From positions 78,205,675 to 78,269,674 of the forward strand of contig NC_090322.1 of the NCBI RefSeq assembly GCF_040869045.1: a stretch of DNA of 64,000 bases. Direction: 5' to 3'. Below, piece by piece: positions 44,448-55,574 of this stretch. The position numbers were made by a program, and so were the translations under genes. The notes below the pieces were generated by a model. That model ran no database searches, had not been told where the DNA came from, and saw only the letters and a program-made list of their open reading frames with translations. Each line of letters starts with the position of its first letter. Position 1 is the stretch's first letter. The stretch is from Eurosta solidaginis (Eukaryota > Arthropoda > Insecta > Diptera > Tephritidae).

Positions 44448-46743
44448 TTTGTAGCAGTGCTTCGCCCCACCTAATAGCCGCAAACGATCACAAATTGTCA
44501 TCAATATCCTCTAACGGGAGTCCAAGGAAATTTGCTGTTTCAACAGGGGTGGACCATAATGAAGGGGGTGTTAGAGGCGTTGGTTCCACATTACAATTAA
44601 AGAGATGGGTGGTGTAATCTGGGGACAAATTGCAAGCGGGGCATACATTTTGTATGTCGGGGTTGATTCTGGATATGTAAGAGTTTAACCTGTTACAGTA
44701 TCCAGAACGAAGTTGAGCCAGAGTGACTCGCGTTTCCCTGGGGAGTATGCGTTCCTCTTCCGCAAGTTTTGGGTACTGTTCCCTGAGTACTGGATTCACT
44801 GGGCCATTCCCGGCATAAATGCCCGACGCCTGTTTGTGGAATTCACCAAGGACCTGCTTGTGTTGTTTTCCTTCATACGGCTGAGTTCTCAAGTGCCTTA
44901 TTTCCTCAAAATGCTTACGGAGATGACTCCTTAAGTCCCTAGGCGGTGTTGGCTCATCAATCAGGTGTCTGTTGGGATGCCCAGGTTTCTGGGTATTCAA
45001 CAGGAACTGTTTGGTTAGCATCTCATTTCTCTCCCTGATGGGGAGTATTCTCGCCTCATTATGTTGATGGTGTTCTGGGGACATACGAAGACAGCCCGTA
45101 GCGGTTCTGAGCGCAGTATTTTGGCAGGCCTGTAGCTTCATCCAGTGGGTAGTTTTTAGGCTTGGCGACCATATAGGGGACGCGTAGCACGCAAACGGCT
45201 GGCCAATTGCTTTGTATGTGGTAATGCGCGTTTCTTTGTCTTTTCCCCAAGTACTGCCAGCAAGGGATTTGAGGATTTTATTACGGCTCTGGATTTTTGG
45301 AACAATTGCGGCTGCGTGCTCCCCAAAATGTAGATCCTGATCAAACGTCACACCCAAGATTTTGGGGTGTAGGACAGTCGGTAGCGTAGTCCATCGACGT
45401 GGATGTGCAAAATGGTCCACATTTGGGACGTCCAAGTTGTAAATAAGGTCGCGGATGATTTAGTCGGTGATAATGCCAGGTTTCGCGAGGTGAAAAAACT
45501 GGAGAGATCAGGGAGGTAGCCGTTTATTCTGTTGCAAAGCTCATCGATCTGTGGGCCCGGGCCTGTGGCCATTATTGTGCAGTAATCGGCGTAAGAAACG
45601 ATAGTAATTCCTTCCGGTGGCGAAGGTAGTTTTGATATGTAAAAATTAAACAAAAGTGGGGATAGGACACCGCCCTGTGGCTCCCCTTGTTTAATTCTTC
45701 TTGGCTTTGATGTTTCGTTTCTGAATTGCACCGATGCCTGCCGACAACCCAGATAATTTGCGGTCCACCTTTTAAGACATGGGGGAAGGGTAGACCCTTC
45801 CAAGTCTTGCAGTAATGTGCCATGGTTGACCGTATCAAAAGCTTTTGATAGGTCTAGCGCTACGAGTACTGTTCTATGGTGGGGCTTCTGATTTAAACCA
45901 CAATTTATCTGGGTGCTAATGGCATTTAGCGCAGTGGTGGTGCTATGGAGTTTTCTAAAGCCATGCTGATGACAGGCTAGCTGCAAATTTGATTTTGAAC
46001 TAGGGGAGCAAAATGGCTTCAAGCGTCTTGGCTACTGGTGATAGGAGAGATATCGGGCGATATGACTCTCCTATGTTAGCTGGTTTCGCAGACTTTAGTA
46101 GCGGGACCACCTTGGACATATTGCATTTTTCGGGAATGACAAAGGTGGAAAGAGACAGGTTGAAGACATGCGCTAAATATTTGAAACCCTATTTCCCTAG
46201 GCTTTTCAGCATCGGCATGGCTATGCCGTCTGGGCCCACTGCTTTGGATTGTTTAGCATGACCAATGGCATCCTCAGCCTCTATGGCGGTGATGGTAATT
46301 GGTGACGCGCTGTATTTATGTTTATGTGCGTGTCTGTTGACCCTCCGTCTATCTTTGTCGACCGTAGAATGCATTATATATTGTCGGCAGAAGGCGCTCG
46401 CGGATTTTTTCGCATCCGACAGCACTTTATCGCCAAAGGCGATGGAAACTTTGTCATTGTGCTTAGACGGATTCGATAGGGGCTTTACGGTGGACCAAAG
46501 TTTACCTACACCCGCAGAGAGGTTACAACCGCTTAGGTGCTCCTCCCATTTCGCCCGCTTTTGTTCATCCAGAAGCAATCTGATGCGTTGGTTTATATCC
46601 CTTATTTGGGGGTCGCCGGGATCGAGCTGTCTTATAAGGTCACGTTCTCTCGCTAAATTTGCTGAATCCGCCGGAAAGTGAGGCCGAATTTTGGGATTTC
46701 TACAGGCGAAAATGAAGCGATCCGAGGCGGATTCAATGGCCTT
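44448..46743 (-). mobile_element. LINE-A copy A7, 5' part lost
   Basis: It covers the tail, carboxy-terminal zinc motif, thumb, RT and linker in pieces (44488-45435, 45348-46022, 46189-46767). Frames break near 45390 (loss of a base in the DGTTLPT region) and near 46000. The RT keeps ALDLSKAFDTVNH; the active site reads YADY instead of YADD, so this copy could not be functional. On the 5' side it stops within AATGGCCTT at 46743, where the LTR of another element begins. Confidence 0.88.
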
Positions 46744-47346
46744 TGTAGCATTATGCGTCATACCCACCTATGTAATACACTTGCGGCATTACGCATCATG
46801 AACTTCTATGCCAAATACATTTTAGTAATAATCATATTACAATATTATACAACATAAATTATTGAACTAACCCAGCGGTTAGCTAACATCAATGGAATGC
46901 CGAATATGAAACCCTTGTCCGTTCACAGCTAATAAATTCTGCTTATTATTTGCATACAACCAATAATGGGAATTAACCAAATACATTGATCTGCTGACTT
47001 TGCAAGCATGCATACAAACCTACATGTATGCATAGCATTAACCAAATTACTCGCATTGATCTGCTGACGTTGCAAGCAGGCATACAAATCTACATGTATG
47101 CAAGCATGCATACAAATCTACATGTATGCAAGCATGCATACAAATCTACATGTATACAAAGCATGTATACAAACCTACATGTATGCATACCCCATTACCA
47201 ATGTACATATTTTTAGTTTATTAGTATTAAGATAATTATGAATGTATAGGTTAAGTAAAAAACTATAAAAGGGAAATAATTTATTTAATAAAAAGAATTA
47301 ATATTTGACTACCAAACCTTTCACATCTTTTATTCCAAATCAAACA
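46744..47346 (+). repeat. 5' LTR of a third LTR retrotransposon ('LTR-3')
   Basis: It starts TGTAGCATTATGCG and ends CAAATCAAACA, giving TGT...ACA ends, followed five bases later by a primer-binding site. TATAAAA at 47264-47270 and AATAAA at 47287-47292 fit promoter and poly(A) signals near the end of the LTR. An internal 28-bp tandem repeat lies at about 47003-47195. The second LTR is not in the window. Confidence 0.7.
47003..47195 (+). repeat. 28-bp tandem repeat inside the LTR-3 LTR
   Basis: The unit AAGCATGCATACAAATCTACATGTATGC (given here only as AAGCATGCATAC...TACATGTATGC) occurs in about four to five copies. A larger duplication containing ATTGATCTGCTGAC and TTGCAAGCA precedes it (near 46984 and 47057). 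Confidence 0.8.
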
Positions 47347-48410
47347 TTTCATGGCGATCCTGCCTGCTTGGTCAAGAATTAGCAAAACTGCTGAAGACCT
47401 CACTGGAGGAAAATCCTGGGTATAAACTAAGCAGGATTCGCCTATAAACATTTCATGGCGATCCTGCCAGCCTGATCTTAAATCAGCTGAAAATTTGCTC
47501 TTAAGCAAAATTAGCTAAAGATCTTGCTGGAGGAAAAGATCCTGCCAGTTTTATCTGCAATAAGCATAAGATTTGCTGACCAAGCAAATATCGCTTAAAA
47601 GATTTAGCTGCTCAGAGATCCTGCCCAAGAAACTTTAAAAAACAAAGTATAAAAAAAAGTTAATAATTTTACCATCCGGGCAAAAGTTGAAAGGATCCTG
47701 ATACAAAGGATTACAACTTCTATCACAGCACAAATACAATAAAACCAAATCGAATGCAGAAGGCAAATGATATTGAGGAACAAAATTAAGCAACAGCAGT
47801 GACCAAAGATGAATAAAGCATAAGGCGAAGTGGAATAAATGGATTTAAAGGACACATTTTAGAAAAGGCAACCAAGGATGAATAAAGCATAAGGCGAAGT
47901 GGAATAAACGGATTGAAAGGACACATTTTAAACAGCAATATTCTGCAGGACCAATTGGTTGCATGACCGGCTGAAAGCAGTACTAATAAGTATATTTAGA
48001 AATAAATTGGGCGGCCTTTACGGACGCTAATTTTTTTTTAAAAAATAGGACTTGTAGAAAAAAAAATAATAATGTAAAATTTAAACTAAAACAAAAGTAT
48101 GTACGAACAATTTCTTTTGAACTTGAAAAAAAAAAAATAGATAATATAAAAATCTAATTTGTTAAAATTTGAAGTAAAATTTTTATGGAAAAAAGAAATA
48201 GCAGGAAAATTAAAAATTTCTTATTCGAAAAAAAGGCTAAAATGCTAAAAACCTTAAACTTTTATAAAAAAAAAAAATCAAGTAAATTGCAATGTTTAGG
48301 ACACCTCTGTAAAATAGTCAATCAACTTCAGACAGTTCACCTATCCTCTAAAGAAAACCCATAGAACATTTTAATAAGGTTTAAAAATTAAAATTACCAT
48401 AACTACTAAA
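47347..48410 (+). other. LTR-3 primer-binding site and long leader
   Basis: TGGCGATCCTGCC at 47352 follows the LTR directly. The block AACATTTCATGGCGATCCTGCC (22 bases, the LTR/PBS junction) is repeated exactly about 104 bp downstream (47343 and 47447), and GATCCTGCC appears again near 47539 and 47618. A 69-bp tandem duplication with GAATAAAGCATAAGGCGAAG lies at 47802-47930. The rest is A-rich and non-coding. Confidence 0.65.
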
Positions 48411-48545
48411 ATGCAAAGAAACTCCTCAGATCTTCCTCTCTATAGGTGGGACGAAAATACCCGACACACTAGGGACTTACAAGTAGAGTTAGAAGGATTA
48501 AAGAAATTGTGGAGGATAATAGGTATGGAAAGGGAACCCACAATA
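48411..48545 (+). pseudogene. LTR-3 gag, first about 45 codons
   Basis: It begins at a true ATG (MQRNSSDLPLYRWDEN) after the leader, with a charged helical stretch DLQVELEGLKKLWRIIG. It is cut by LINE-A fragment A9 at about 48546. It is too short to assign to a family. Confidence 0.5.
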
Positions 48546-48920
48546 GAGGCGCAGACTACGAGACGCCCTCGGGCGTGGACAGTAAGGAGCCACAAAAGAT
48601 TTATAGAAATTACGTGGACGTCTGGTTTTGGGATCTAGCCCAGAATAACCTGTTCGATGCAACCATCCCTTACACGAGACACTGACAAGAGTATGACCGT
48701 TCTAAAAAGATTCTTTTCCGGCCAATGCAGCAAAACCATTTCTCAGGACCGGGGTCAGGAGACGGACCCGGATTGGGTTCGATACCTTCCCGGAGCAAGA
48801 GAATATGCAGCAGTCCCGCTGCAAGGAGTTGCTGGGAGAATGACAATTTGTGGGAGGAACGCAACAAATTAAATGGGGTTACACTGAAATGACAGTCCTT
48901 GGTCGGAAAAAATCCCGAGT
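48546..48920 (-). mobile_element. LINE-A fragment A9 (5' region only)
   Basis: It matches the first about 370 bp of LINE-A on the minus strand, including the LREGIEPNPGP segment and the CCI(C/G)RKRIF finger, where one finger Cys is changed to Gly. It lacks the 3' tail, so it is a rearranged piece and not a separate insertion. Confidence 0.85.
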
Positions 48921-49728
48921 GCTTCAATCTTTAAAGATGGCAATGAAAATGATGTCTCTAATTATAGCCCTATCGCCAAACTAACAGCTCGAAGCTTTTT
49001 GAAAAAATTAGAAAAGAGAAGCTAACTTTTGTCATCAAAAGCGTCAGTGAGCCGTGCCAACATAGGTTTGTGGCTGGCCGCTCGACTGTTACGAACCTAG
49101 TGTCGTTTTCTGATTTCTGCATCTCTGCATTTCAGGACGGTTGCCAGGTAGATACTGTATACACTGATTTCACAAAGGCTTTCGATAAAGTTTCTCATAA
49201 AATCTTATTATTTAAACTGGAATGCATTGGATTTCATTCTGTTTTCCTATCATGGTTAAAATCTTATTTGTCGAATAGGTCTTTGTGCGTCGAAATTGAA
49301 GACTGTAAGTCCCAACATTTCTTAGCAACGTCCGGGGTACCTCAGGGTAGCATTCTTGGTCCTCTTTTATTTGTGCTCTTTATTAATGACATTGGTTCCT
49401 GCTTTAATTCGTCTGATTTCCTTTTATATGCAGACGATCTTAAGATTTTTCGTAGAATTAATGGCCCGTCAGATGCAGCGCTCCTACAAAATGATCTAAA
49501 TAATCTTGTTGCTTGGTGTAATGCCAATAATATCTACTTAAATGTCAAAAAATTCTTTCAAATGTCTTTTTCTAATGCGTCTACCCTGCATACCATTCCC
49601 TATGGTATTTCAGGTGTTCCACTGGCTTCTGTCGAAGAAGTTATTGATCTAAGTGTTGTCTTCGACACCTCTTCCCCTTCGTTAGTGATATCTGTTATGT
49701 CCTTCCGAAGGCTAAGAGAAACCTTGCC
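48921..49728 (+). pseudogene. LINE-C reverse transcriptase fragment
   Basis: A third LINE family. Before 49070 the frame is broken but reads FKDGNENDVSNYSPIAKL. From 49070 it gives AGRSTVTNLVSF, VDTVYTDFTKAFDKVSHKIL, SGVPQGSILGPLLFVLFIND and the active site YADDLKIFR, then NLVAWCNANNIYLNVKKF. These are the RT fingers, palm and start of the thumb of a Jockey/CR1-like LINE. It ends at the (TTG)n of A8. The AT-rich stretch at 55390-55549, ending TTAATAAACTAAAC, could be its 3' end. Confidence 0.8.
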
Positions 49729-50858
49729 TTGTTGTTGTTGTAGCAATGCTCGCCCCACCTAATAGCCGCTACCGATCACAAATTGTCATCAATATCCTCT
49801 AACGGGAGTCCAAGGAAACTTGCGTTTCAACAGGGGTGGACCATAGGGAAAGGGGTGTTAGAGGCGTTGGTTCCACATTACAATTAAAGAGATGGTTGGT
49901 GTCATGTGGGGACACATTGCAAGCGTGGCATACATTTTGTATGTCGGGGTTGATTCTGAATGGGTAAGAGTTTAACCTGTTAAAGTATCCAGAACTAAGT
50001 TGAGCAAGAGTGACACGCGTTTTCCTGGGGAGTATGCGTTCCTCTTCCGCGAGTTTTGGATAATTTTCTTTAAGTACTGGATTCACCGGGCAATTCCCGG
50101 CATAAAGGTCCGACGCCTGTTTATGAAGTTCACCAAGGACCTGCTTGTGTTTTTTCACTTCATACGGCTGTGTTCTCAGGTGCCGTATTTCCTCAAAATA
50201 CTTACGGAGATGACTCCTTAAGCCCCTAGGCGGTGCTGGTTCATCAATCAGATGTCTGTTGGGATGCCAGGTTTCTGGGTATTCAACAGGAACTGTTTGG
50301 TCAGCATCTCATTTCTCTCCCTGATGGGGAGTATTCTCGCCTCATTATGCAGATGGTGTTCTGGGGACATAAGAAGACAGCCCGTGGCGATTCTGAGAGC
50401 AGTATTTTGGCAGGACTGTAGTTTCTTCCAGTGGGTAATTTTTAGGCTTGGCGACCATATGGGTGACGCGTAGCACGTAATTGGCTGGCTAATTGCTTTG
50501 TATGTAGTCATGAGCGTTTCTTTATCTTTTCCCCAGGTACTGCCAGCGAGGGATTTGAGGATTTTGTTACGGCTCTGAAATCTCGGAACAATTGCGGCTG
50601 CGTGCTCACCAAAATGTAGATCCTGATCAAACGTCACACCCAAGATTTTGGGGTGTAGGACAGTCGGTAGCGTAGTACCATCAACGTGGATGCTCAAAAT
50701 GGTCGACATTTGGGACGTCCATGTTGTAAATAAGGTCGCGGAAGATTTAGTCGGTGAAAATGCCAGGTTTCGCGAGGCGAAAAAACTGGAGAGATCAGGG
50801 AGGTAGCCGTTTATTTTATTGCATAGCGCATCGATCTTTGGGCCTGGGCCTGTGGTCA

Positions 50859-51836
50859 TTATTGTGCAGTCATCGTCGTAGGAAACGATTGTGACTCCTT
50901 CCGGTGGTGAAGGTAGCTTAGATATGTAGAAATTAAACAAAAGTGGGGATAGGACACCACCCTGTGGCACCCCTTGTTTAATTCTCCTTGGTTTTGATGT
51001 TTCGTTTCTAAATTGCACCGATGCCTGCCGACCACCCAGATAATTTGCGGTCCACCTTCCAGGTCCTGCAGTAACGAGCCATAGTTGACCGTATCGAAAG
51101 CTTTTGATAGGTCTAGCGCTACGAGTACTGTTCTATGGTGGGGGTATTGATTCAAACCGCAATTTATCTGGGTGCTAATGGCATTTAGCGCGGTGGTAGT
51201 GCTATGAAGTTTTCTGAAGCCGTGCTGATGAGGGGCTAGCTGCAAATTTGCTTGGAAATAAGGGAGCAAAATGGCTTCAAGCGTCTTTGCCACTGGCGAT
51301 AGGATAGATATGGGACGATCCGACTCACCTATGTTAGCTGGTTTCCCAGGCTTTAGTAGCGGGACCACCTTGGCCATTTTCCATTTCTCGGGTATGACAA
51401 AGGTGGAAAGAGACAGGTTGAAGACATGCGCTAAATATTTGAAACCCTCTTTCCCTAGGCTTTTAAGCATCGGCATGGCTATGCCATCTGGGCCCACTGC
51501 TTTGGATGGCTTAGCACGATCAATGGCGTCCTCAACCTCTTTAGCGGTGATGGTGATTGGTGACGCGCTGAATTTGTGTTTATGTGCGTGTCTATTGGCT
51601 CTCCGTCTATCTTTGTCGACCGTAGGATGCATTATATATTGTCGGCAGAAAGCGCTCGCGCATTTTTTCGCATCCGACAGCACTTTGTCGCCAAAGGCGA
51701 TGGAAACTTTGTCTTTGTGCTTAGTCGGATTCGATAGGGAGTTTACGGTGGACCAAAGTTTACCCACACCGGTAGAGAGGTTACAACCTCTTAGGTGCTC
51801 CTCCCATTTCGCCCGCTTGTGTTCATCCACAAGCAA
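50859..51836 (-). pseudogene. LINE-A A8 reverse transcriptase pieces
   Basis: The frame covers the linker and first RT blocks (KAVGPDGIAMPML, VALDLSKAFDTVNY) and loses phase at the 35-bp deletion near 51056. The remaining RT, from MQFRNETSKPRR through GVPQGGVLSP and YDDD to the thumb, is in 50248-51018. The endonuclease start is in 52091-52783 (LNCNGLTGKI, IKETKL), with ILGDFN truncated to GDFN by deletion. Confidence 0.8.
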
Positions 51837-52949
51837 TCTAATGCGTTGGTTTATATCCCTTATTTGGGGGTCGCCTGGATCAAGCTGTCTTATAAGGTCA
51901 CGTTTTCTCGCTAAGTTTGCGGCCTCCGCCGGGAAGTGGGGCCGGACTTCGGGAATGAAACGTGCCGTGGCGGATTCAATGACCTTACGGAAGGCACGCT
52001 CCCCTTGGCGGGCATCACACGGGATAGGGAGAGCAGCTAAGCGGTTGTCTGTAAAGGATTTATATTCTTCCCACTTTACTTTTTTGAAGTTTATAAAGTG
52101 CGTTTTTCAGTGACGATGAAGTCGGCGGTACGCTCGAGCGAAATAAGTATGGGCAGGTGGTCGGATGCCAATGTTACCATCGGCTGCCACTTGACGCAGT
52201 TTACGAGTTCTGCGCTCACGATTGAGATATCTGGCGAGCTGTGACAGCTTCCTACCATAAGTGTGGGGGCGTCTCCGTTTATTGTGCAGAACGTCGTTTC
52301 TTCTATTTGATCCGCCAACATCTCACCCCTACTGTCCGCCCGCAAGTTTGAATGCCATAGATCATGATGGGCATTGAAATCGCCTTGGCCTTGACGTTCT
52401 AAGACATTGTCCCTGCGGTCGATGCCAGGATCAAATATATAATATTGCACAGAGTGGTGTATGATAAACGCGAGGCCGCCTCCATTTCCGCTCTCGCGGT
52501 CTTTCCTGTGGACATTATACCCAGAGCAGGTCTGCAATGCAGATCTTGCTGTGAGTTTAGTCTCTTTAATCGCAGCAATGCGGATGTTGTGTCGCTTCAT
52601 GAAATCGACTATCTCCGTAATCTTCCCAGTTAGTCCATTACAGTTTAACTGCACAATTCTGAAGTGCATAAGGGGAGACGCCGCCACTCTGGGGGTAAGT
52701 GACGGGTGACTACGCCTGGGTTGTGGAAGGCCAGGACGCAATTGCTGTTGTGGCCCTGGGACTGGGCGTCCTTGGGCAAGCATTGGGGTACCCGGATGAT
52801 TTGGGTTTGCGACCTGGCAACATGGCGCGATGAAACCCGTCGGGGGGTTGCCGTCGCGGAGACCAGAAAATCTAGGAAAGTGGCACCACCCAAGGCAGGA
52901 GCTGCATTGGGCGGATGTCGCAAACCTATATATTCTGTGCTGGCAGACG

Positions 52950-55087
52950 CACAGTGTTTCGTGTAGAACAAGCTATCTGGACAAAAACAAAGTTCTTATT
53001 CCAAGAAAAGTGTAATGAGAAATGAAAGAAAACAAACAAAATAACGGGATTTTGTTTTTTTTTTGAAATTTTTGCTCATATATATTGAGTAATTGAAGTA
53101 AGAAGGCAGGAGTGGCCGTAAAATGCATTGATTAATTTGCAAAATTCTTGTTGAATATTAAGATTCATATTTCTTTTAAGTGAACACTTTTACATAATTT
53201 TTTTGATGGATTCTAAACTCGAAGGTAAGTAAAATTTTTTAATAGTAATTCTTTCATAAATAGAGTATTTTCAATATATTTAACATTCCGTTATTAAGAA
53301 GAAAAGGTATTTTTTTCCTATATTTTTAACTTTAGGAACAAAAAAGTTACATACCTCCGCGGACATCCGGGCTTAATTTTACATATGTTATAGTCGCAAG
53401 TATTCTCTAATAGTCGAAAGAAAAAACTAATGCGAATTCTTTGCACATCTATTTTAAATTTTTTTTTTTTTTGTAGATTTTGTTATCTCTACATATCAAA
53501 TAGGATGTATGTACGTACCAGCTCCGACGAGATATTTGAACGTTTAAAGCTGATCTACAAACGGCAAAACCAATTCCCTGGTACAGGGAACAAACACGTA
53601 GCCATAAAACATAAAAAAAATAAACGCGCAAGGTCAACAAGAGCACACCAAAAGCAAAAAGGCGAAGATCGTTGACTTCAACCTGTCACAACCTACCGCA
53701 CCAGTCAACAAGGCATAAAAACAGGTACAAACAAAGGATTGATGAAGATAAACCAAAACCAGGTTTCGGCAATACCAATGACGGCAACACTGCTCGTAGG
53801 TTTTTCGAAAATTCTGAGGCTAGTGCTGAGATTAGGGGATTGGATGTAACGCCCATCAAAAGATTCGACACTCTCCTTCTCGCATTAGCATCTGGGTACA
53901 ATATAAATATATAAAGATTTGAAAAATTTGCGGTCGAGACTAAAAAACTATACATGGATCTCTATCCATGGTTTAATATGCCTGTTACAGTTCATAAATT
54001 CTTAGTTCATAGTACTGAAATTATAAAATCAGCAATTTTACCTATTGGTCAACTTTCCGAGGAAGCACAGGAAGCCCGTAACAAAGATTTGAGACGATTC
54101 AGGGATTATAACACGCAAAAGCAGACGCGTTAAGCCACGAATAGAGATCTTATGAATATGTTGCTTATAACATCGGATCCTTTAGTTAACAGTTTTAGGG
54201 AGATACCTAAGAAACAATTTAAAAGTCTGACTTCAGAAGTCTTAAATTTACTGTCCCCCGATAATGTTGAGGAGTCAATACCCCAGTTGTTTCAAGATTT
54301 CACAGTAGTGTTGCTGATGTTCGTGACTATTCCAATGAAAGTGATGATAGCGAATAATAACATAATTATAAAAGATAACCTACCCTATAACTTTTTGTTG
54401 GTTCAGGTTTTATTCAATTTAAATCTATTGTCTTTTCTACTTTGTATGATACTTTACTTTTAAGTTTTTGTAATAAGTAATTTTGACATAATTAATTTAA
54501 TTATTTACATTGTTATTATTATTATTGTAATTCACTTTTACATTCCTGAATGGTACTATAAAATAATTCTGTAAAAATTGTAGTGCCAGGATAAATACTC
54601 AAATAAATACAAAATATGTATGTACAGATGTACAGTCACTCACATAAATAAGTAGACACCCCTTTTTGGATAATTCTTACAATTTTCGCTTTCGCAAATT
54701 TATTTTAACTAATTTCCCATAAGAAAATTTGCCACGAACTAAATTATATTTAAAAAATTCGACGAATTTTCATAAAAAATTTTAATTTTTTTTCCGAATT
54801 TTTAGAATTTTTTAGAGTATTGAGATTTGTATTCCATTCAATTTAAGTATAATAAAGTAATATTCTTAAGTCCTTTAAATTTTTTTGGATCTATGTCACT
54901 TATTCACATGAGTTACTGTATATGAAATAAGCAAATGTATGCATGTGAAGTAAAATTTTGGAAACAAATAAAAAAAAGAACATATGGCTGAAAAAAATGA
55001 CGTAGTTGTAATAAATGACTGCATATGAAACGGAAAATCTCATAAAATAATTTTGTCCAGCTAGCTTGTTCTACACGAAACACTGTG
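52950..55087 (+). mobile_element. Transib copy B: complete ends, internally deleted, 5-bp TSD
   Basis: Both ends are present: CACAGTGTTTCGTG at 52950 and its inverse CACGAAACACTGTG ending at 55087. The inverted repeats are about 37 bp with one mismatch. AGACG flanks both sides (52945-52949 and 55088-55092), and removing the element restores the LINE-A sequence GGCAGACGGTGC, so this is a 5-bp target duplication as in the Transib/RAG family. After each CACAGTG there are 24 bp, then ACAAAAACA on the left and ACAAAATTA on the right. An internal deletion, matching copy A from about 415 to 2045, removed most of the transposase; the part with SEEAQEARNKDL remains at about 53930-54130. Confidence 0.95.
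53505..54463 (+). pseudogene. Transib copy B transposase remnant
   Basis: The amino-terminal frame (MYVRTSSDEIFERL) is followed across the deletion by KPGFGNTNDGNTARRFF, a stop at about 53911, then the HKFLVHSTE and PIGQLSEEAQEARNKDLRRF region with the catalytic Glu. Both catalytic Asp residues are deleted, so the copy could move only if supplied with transposase in trans. Confidence 0.85.
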
Positions 55088-55389
55088 AGACGGTGCAAAC
55101 GGAAGTAGGGACTAAGAGTCTGTTTCCCTGACCTGCACGATTGCTGCCGGAAAAGAAGGGGGGGGGGGGGGGGGGGGGGGGCAGGGGTTGATGCTCAGCA
55201 TTGGTACCAACTATACTACGAAGGTAGTAGTTATGAGTGGTGTCAGCTGTTTGAGTTGTTGGCGCCGTGGGGCGCGAGCAGCAGCGTACTTGTTGTGGCT
55301 TGCCGAGCAGCGGGGCTGCTGGAATGTAGTGGGGGGGGGGGGGGGCCGCTTAGGCGTAGACTACGGGACGCCCTTGGGCGTGAACAGTA

Positions 55390-55549
55390 ATTTATTTTTA
55401 TATATTTATTTAGTTCTATGTTATTTTTTTTATTATTTACTCGTTAATTACATATATAAGTTTGACTATATAGTTTTTATATCTTTCAACTCATTTGTAT
55501 CTACTCTGTAAGATTCTTTTCGATCATAGACTTAATAAACTAAACTAGA
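55390..55549. other. AT-rich foreign stretch inside A8
   Basis: It replaces about 300 bp of the LINE-A 5' region. It ends GACTTAATAAACTAAAC, which resembles the 3' end of Jockey-type LINEs, but no coding sequence is attached. Confidence 0.4.
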
Positions 55550-55574
55550 CATAGAACCGACCGCCTTGGGAAGC

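Larger units (their letters stand above)
49729..55574 (-). mobile_element. LINE-A copy A8, split by Transib copy B
   Basis: The LINE sequence runs 49729-52949, resumes at 55088 after the transposon and continues to about 55389. The terminal 25 bp of the LINE 5' end (GCTTCCCAAGGCGGTCGG on the minus strand) follow at 55550-55574, after a foreign 160-bp AT-rich stretch. Deletions lie near 51056 (about 35 bp of RT) and 52385 (about 225 bp of endonuclease). The RT palm reads YDDD rather than YADD. Long G runs at 55157-55181 and 55331-55346 are expanded relative to the other copies. Confidence 0.88.

Noticed and set aside
47003..47195. CRISPR-like spaced repeat
   Set aside because: The units are contiguous 28-bp tandem repeats with no unique spacers, inside an LTR.
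49735..49745. (TTG)n / (CAA)n tracts seen several times as a possible satellite
   Set aside because: Each is the 3' tail of a LINE-A copy next to the same GTAGCAATGCTCGCC sequence.
52950..52989. Immune-type recombination signal in a host locus
   Set aside because: It is the end of a Transib transposon with its own target duplication. Insects have no V(D)J system.
55157..55181. Long G run as a regulatory quadruplex
   Set aside because: It corresponds to a C/G-rich linker of LINE-A that varies in length between copies (28301-28318, 29531-29541). Repeat expansion or sequencing error is simpler.
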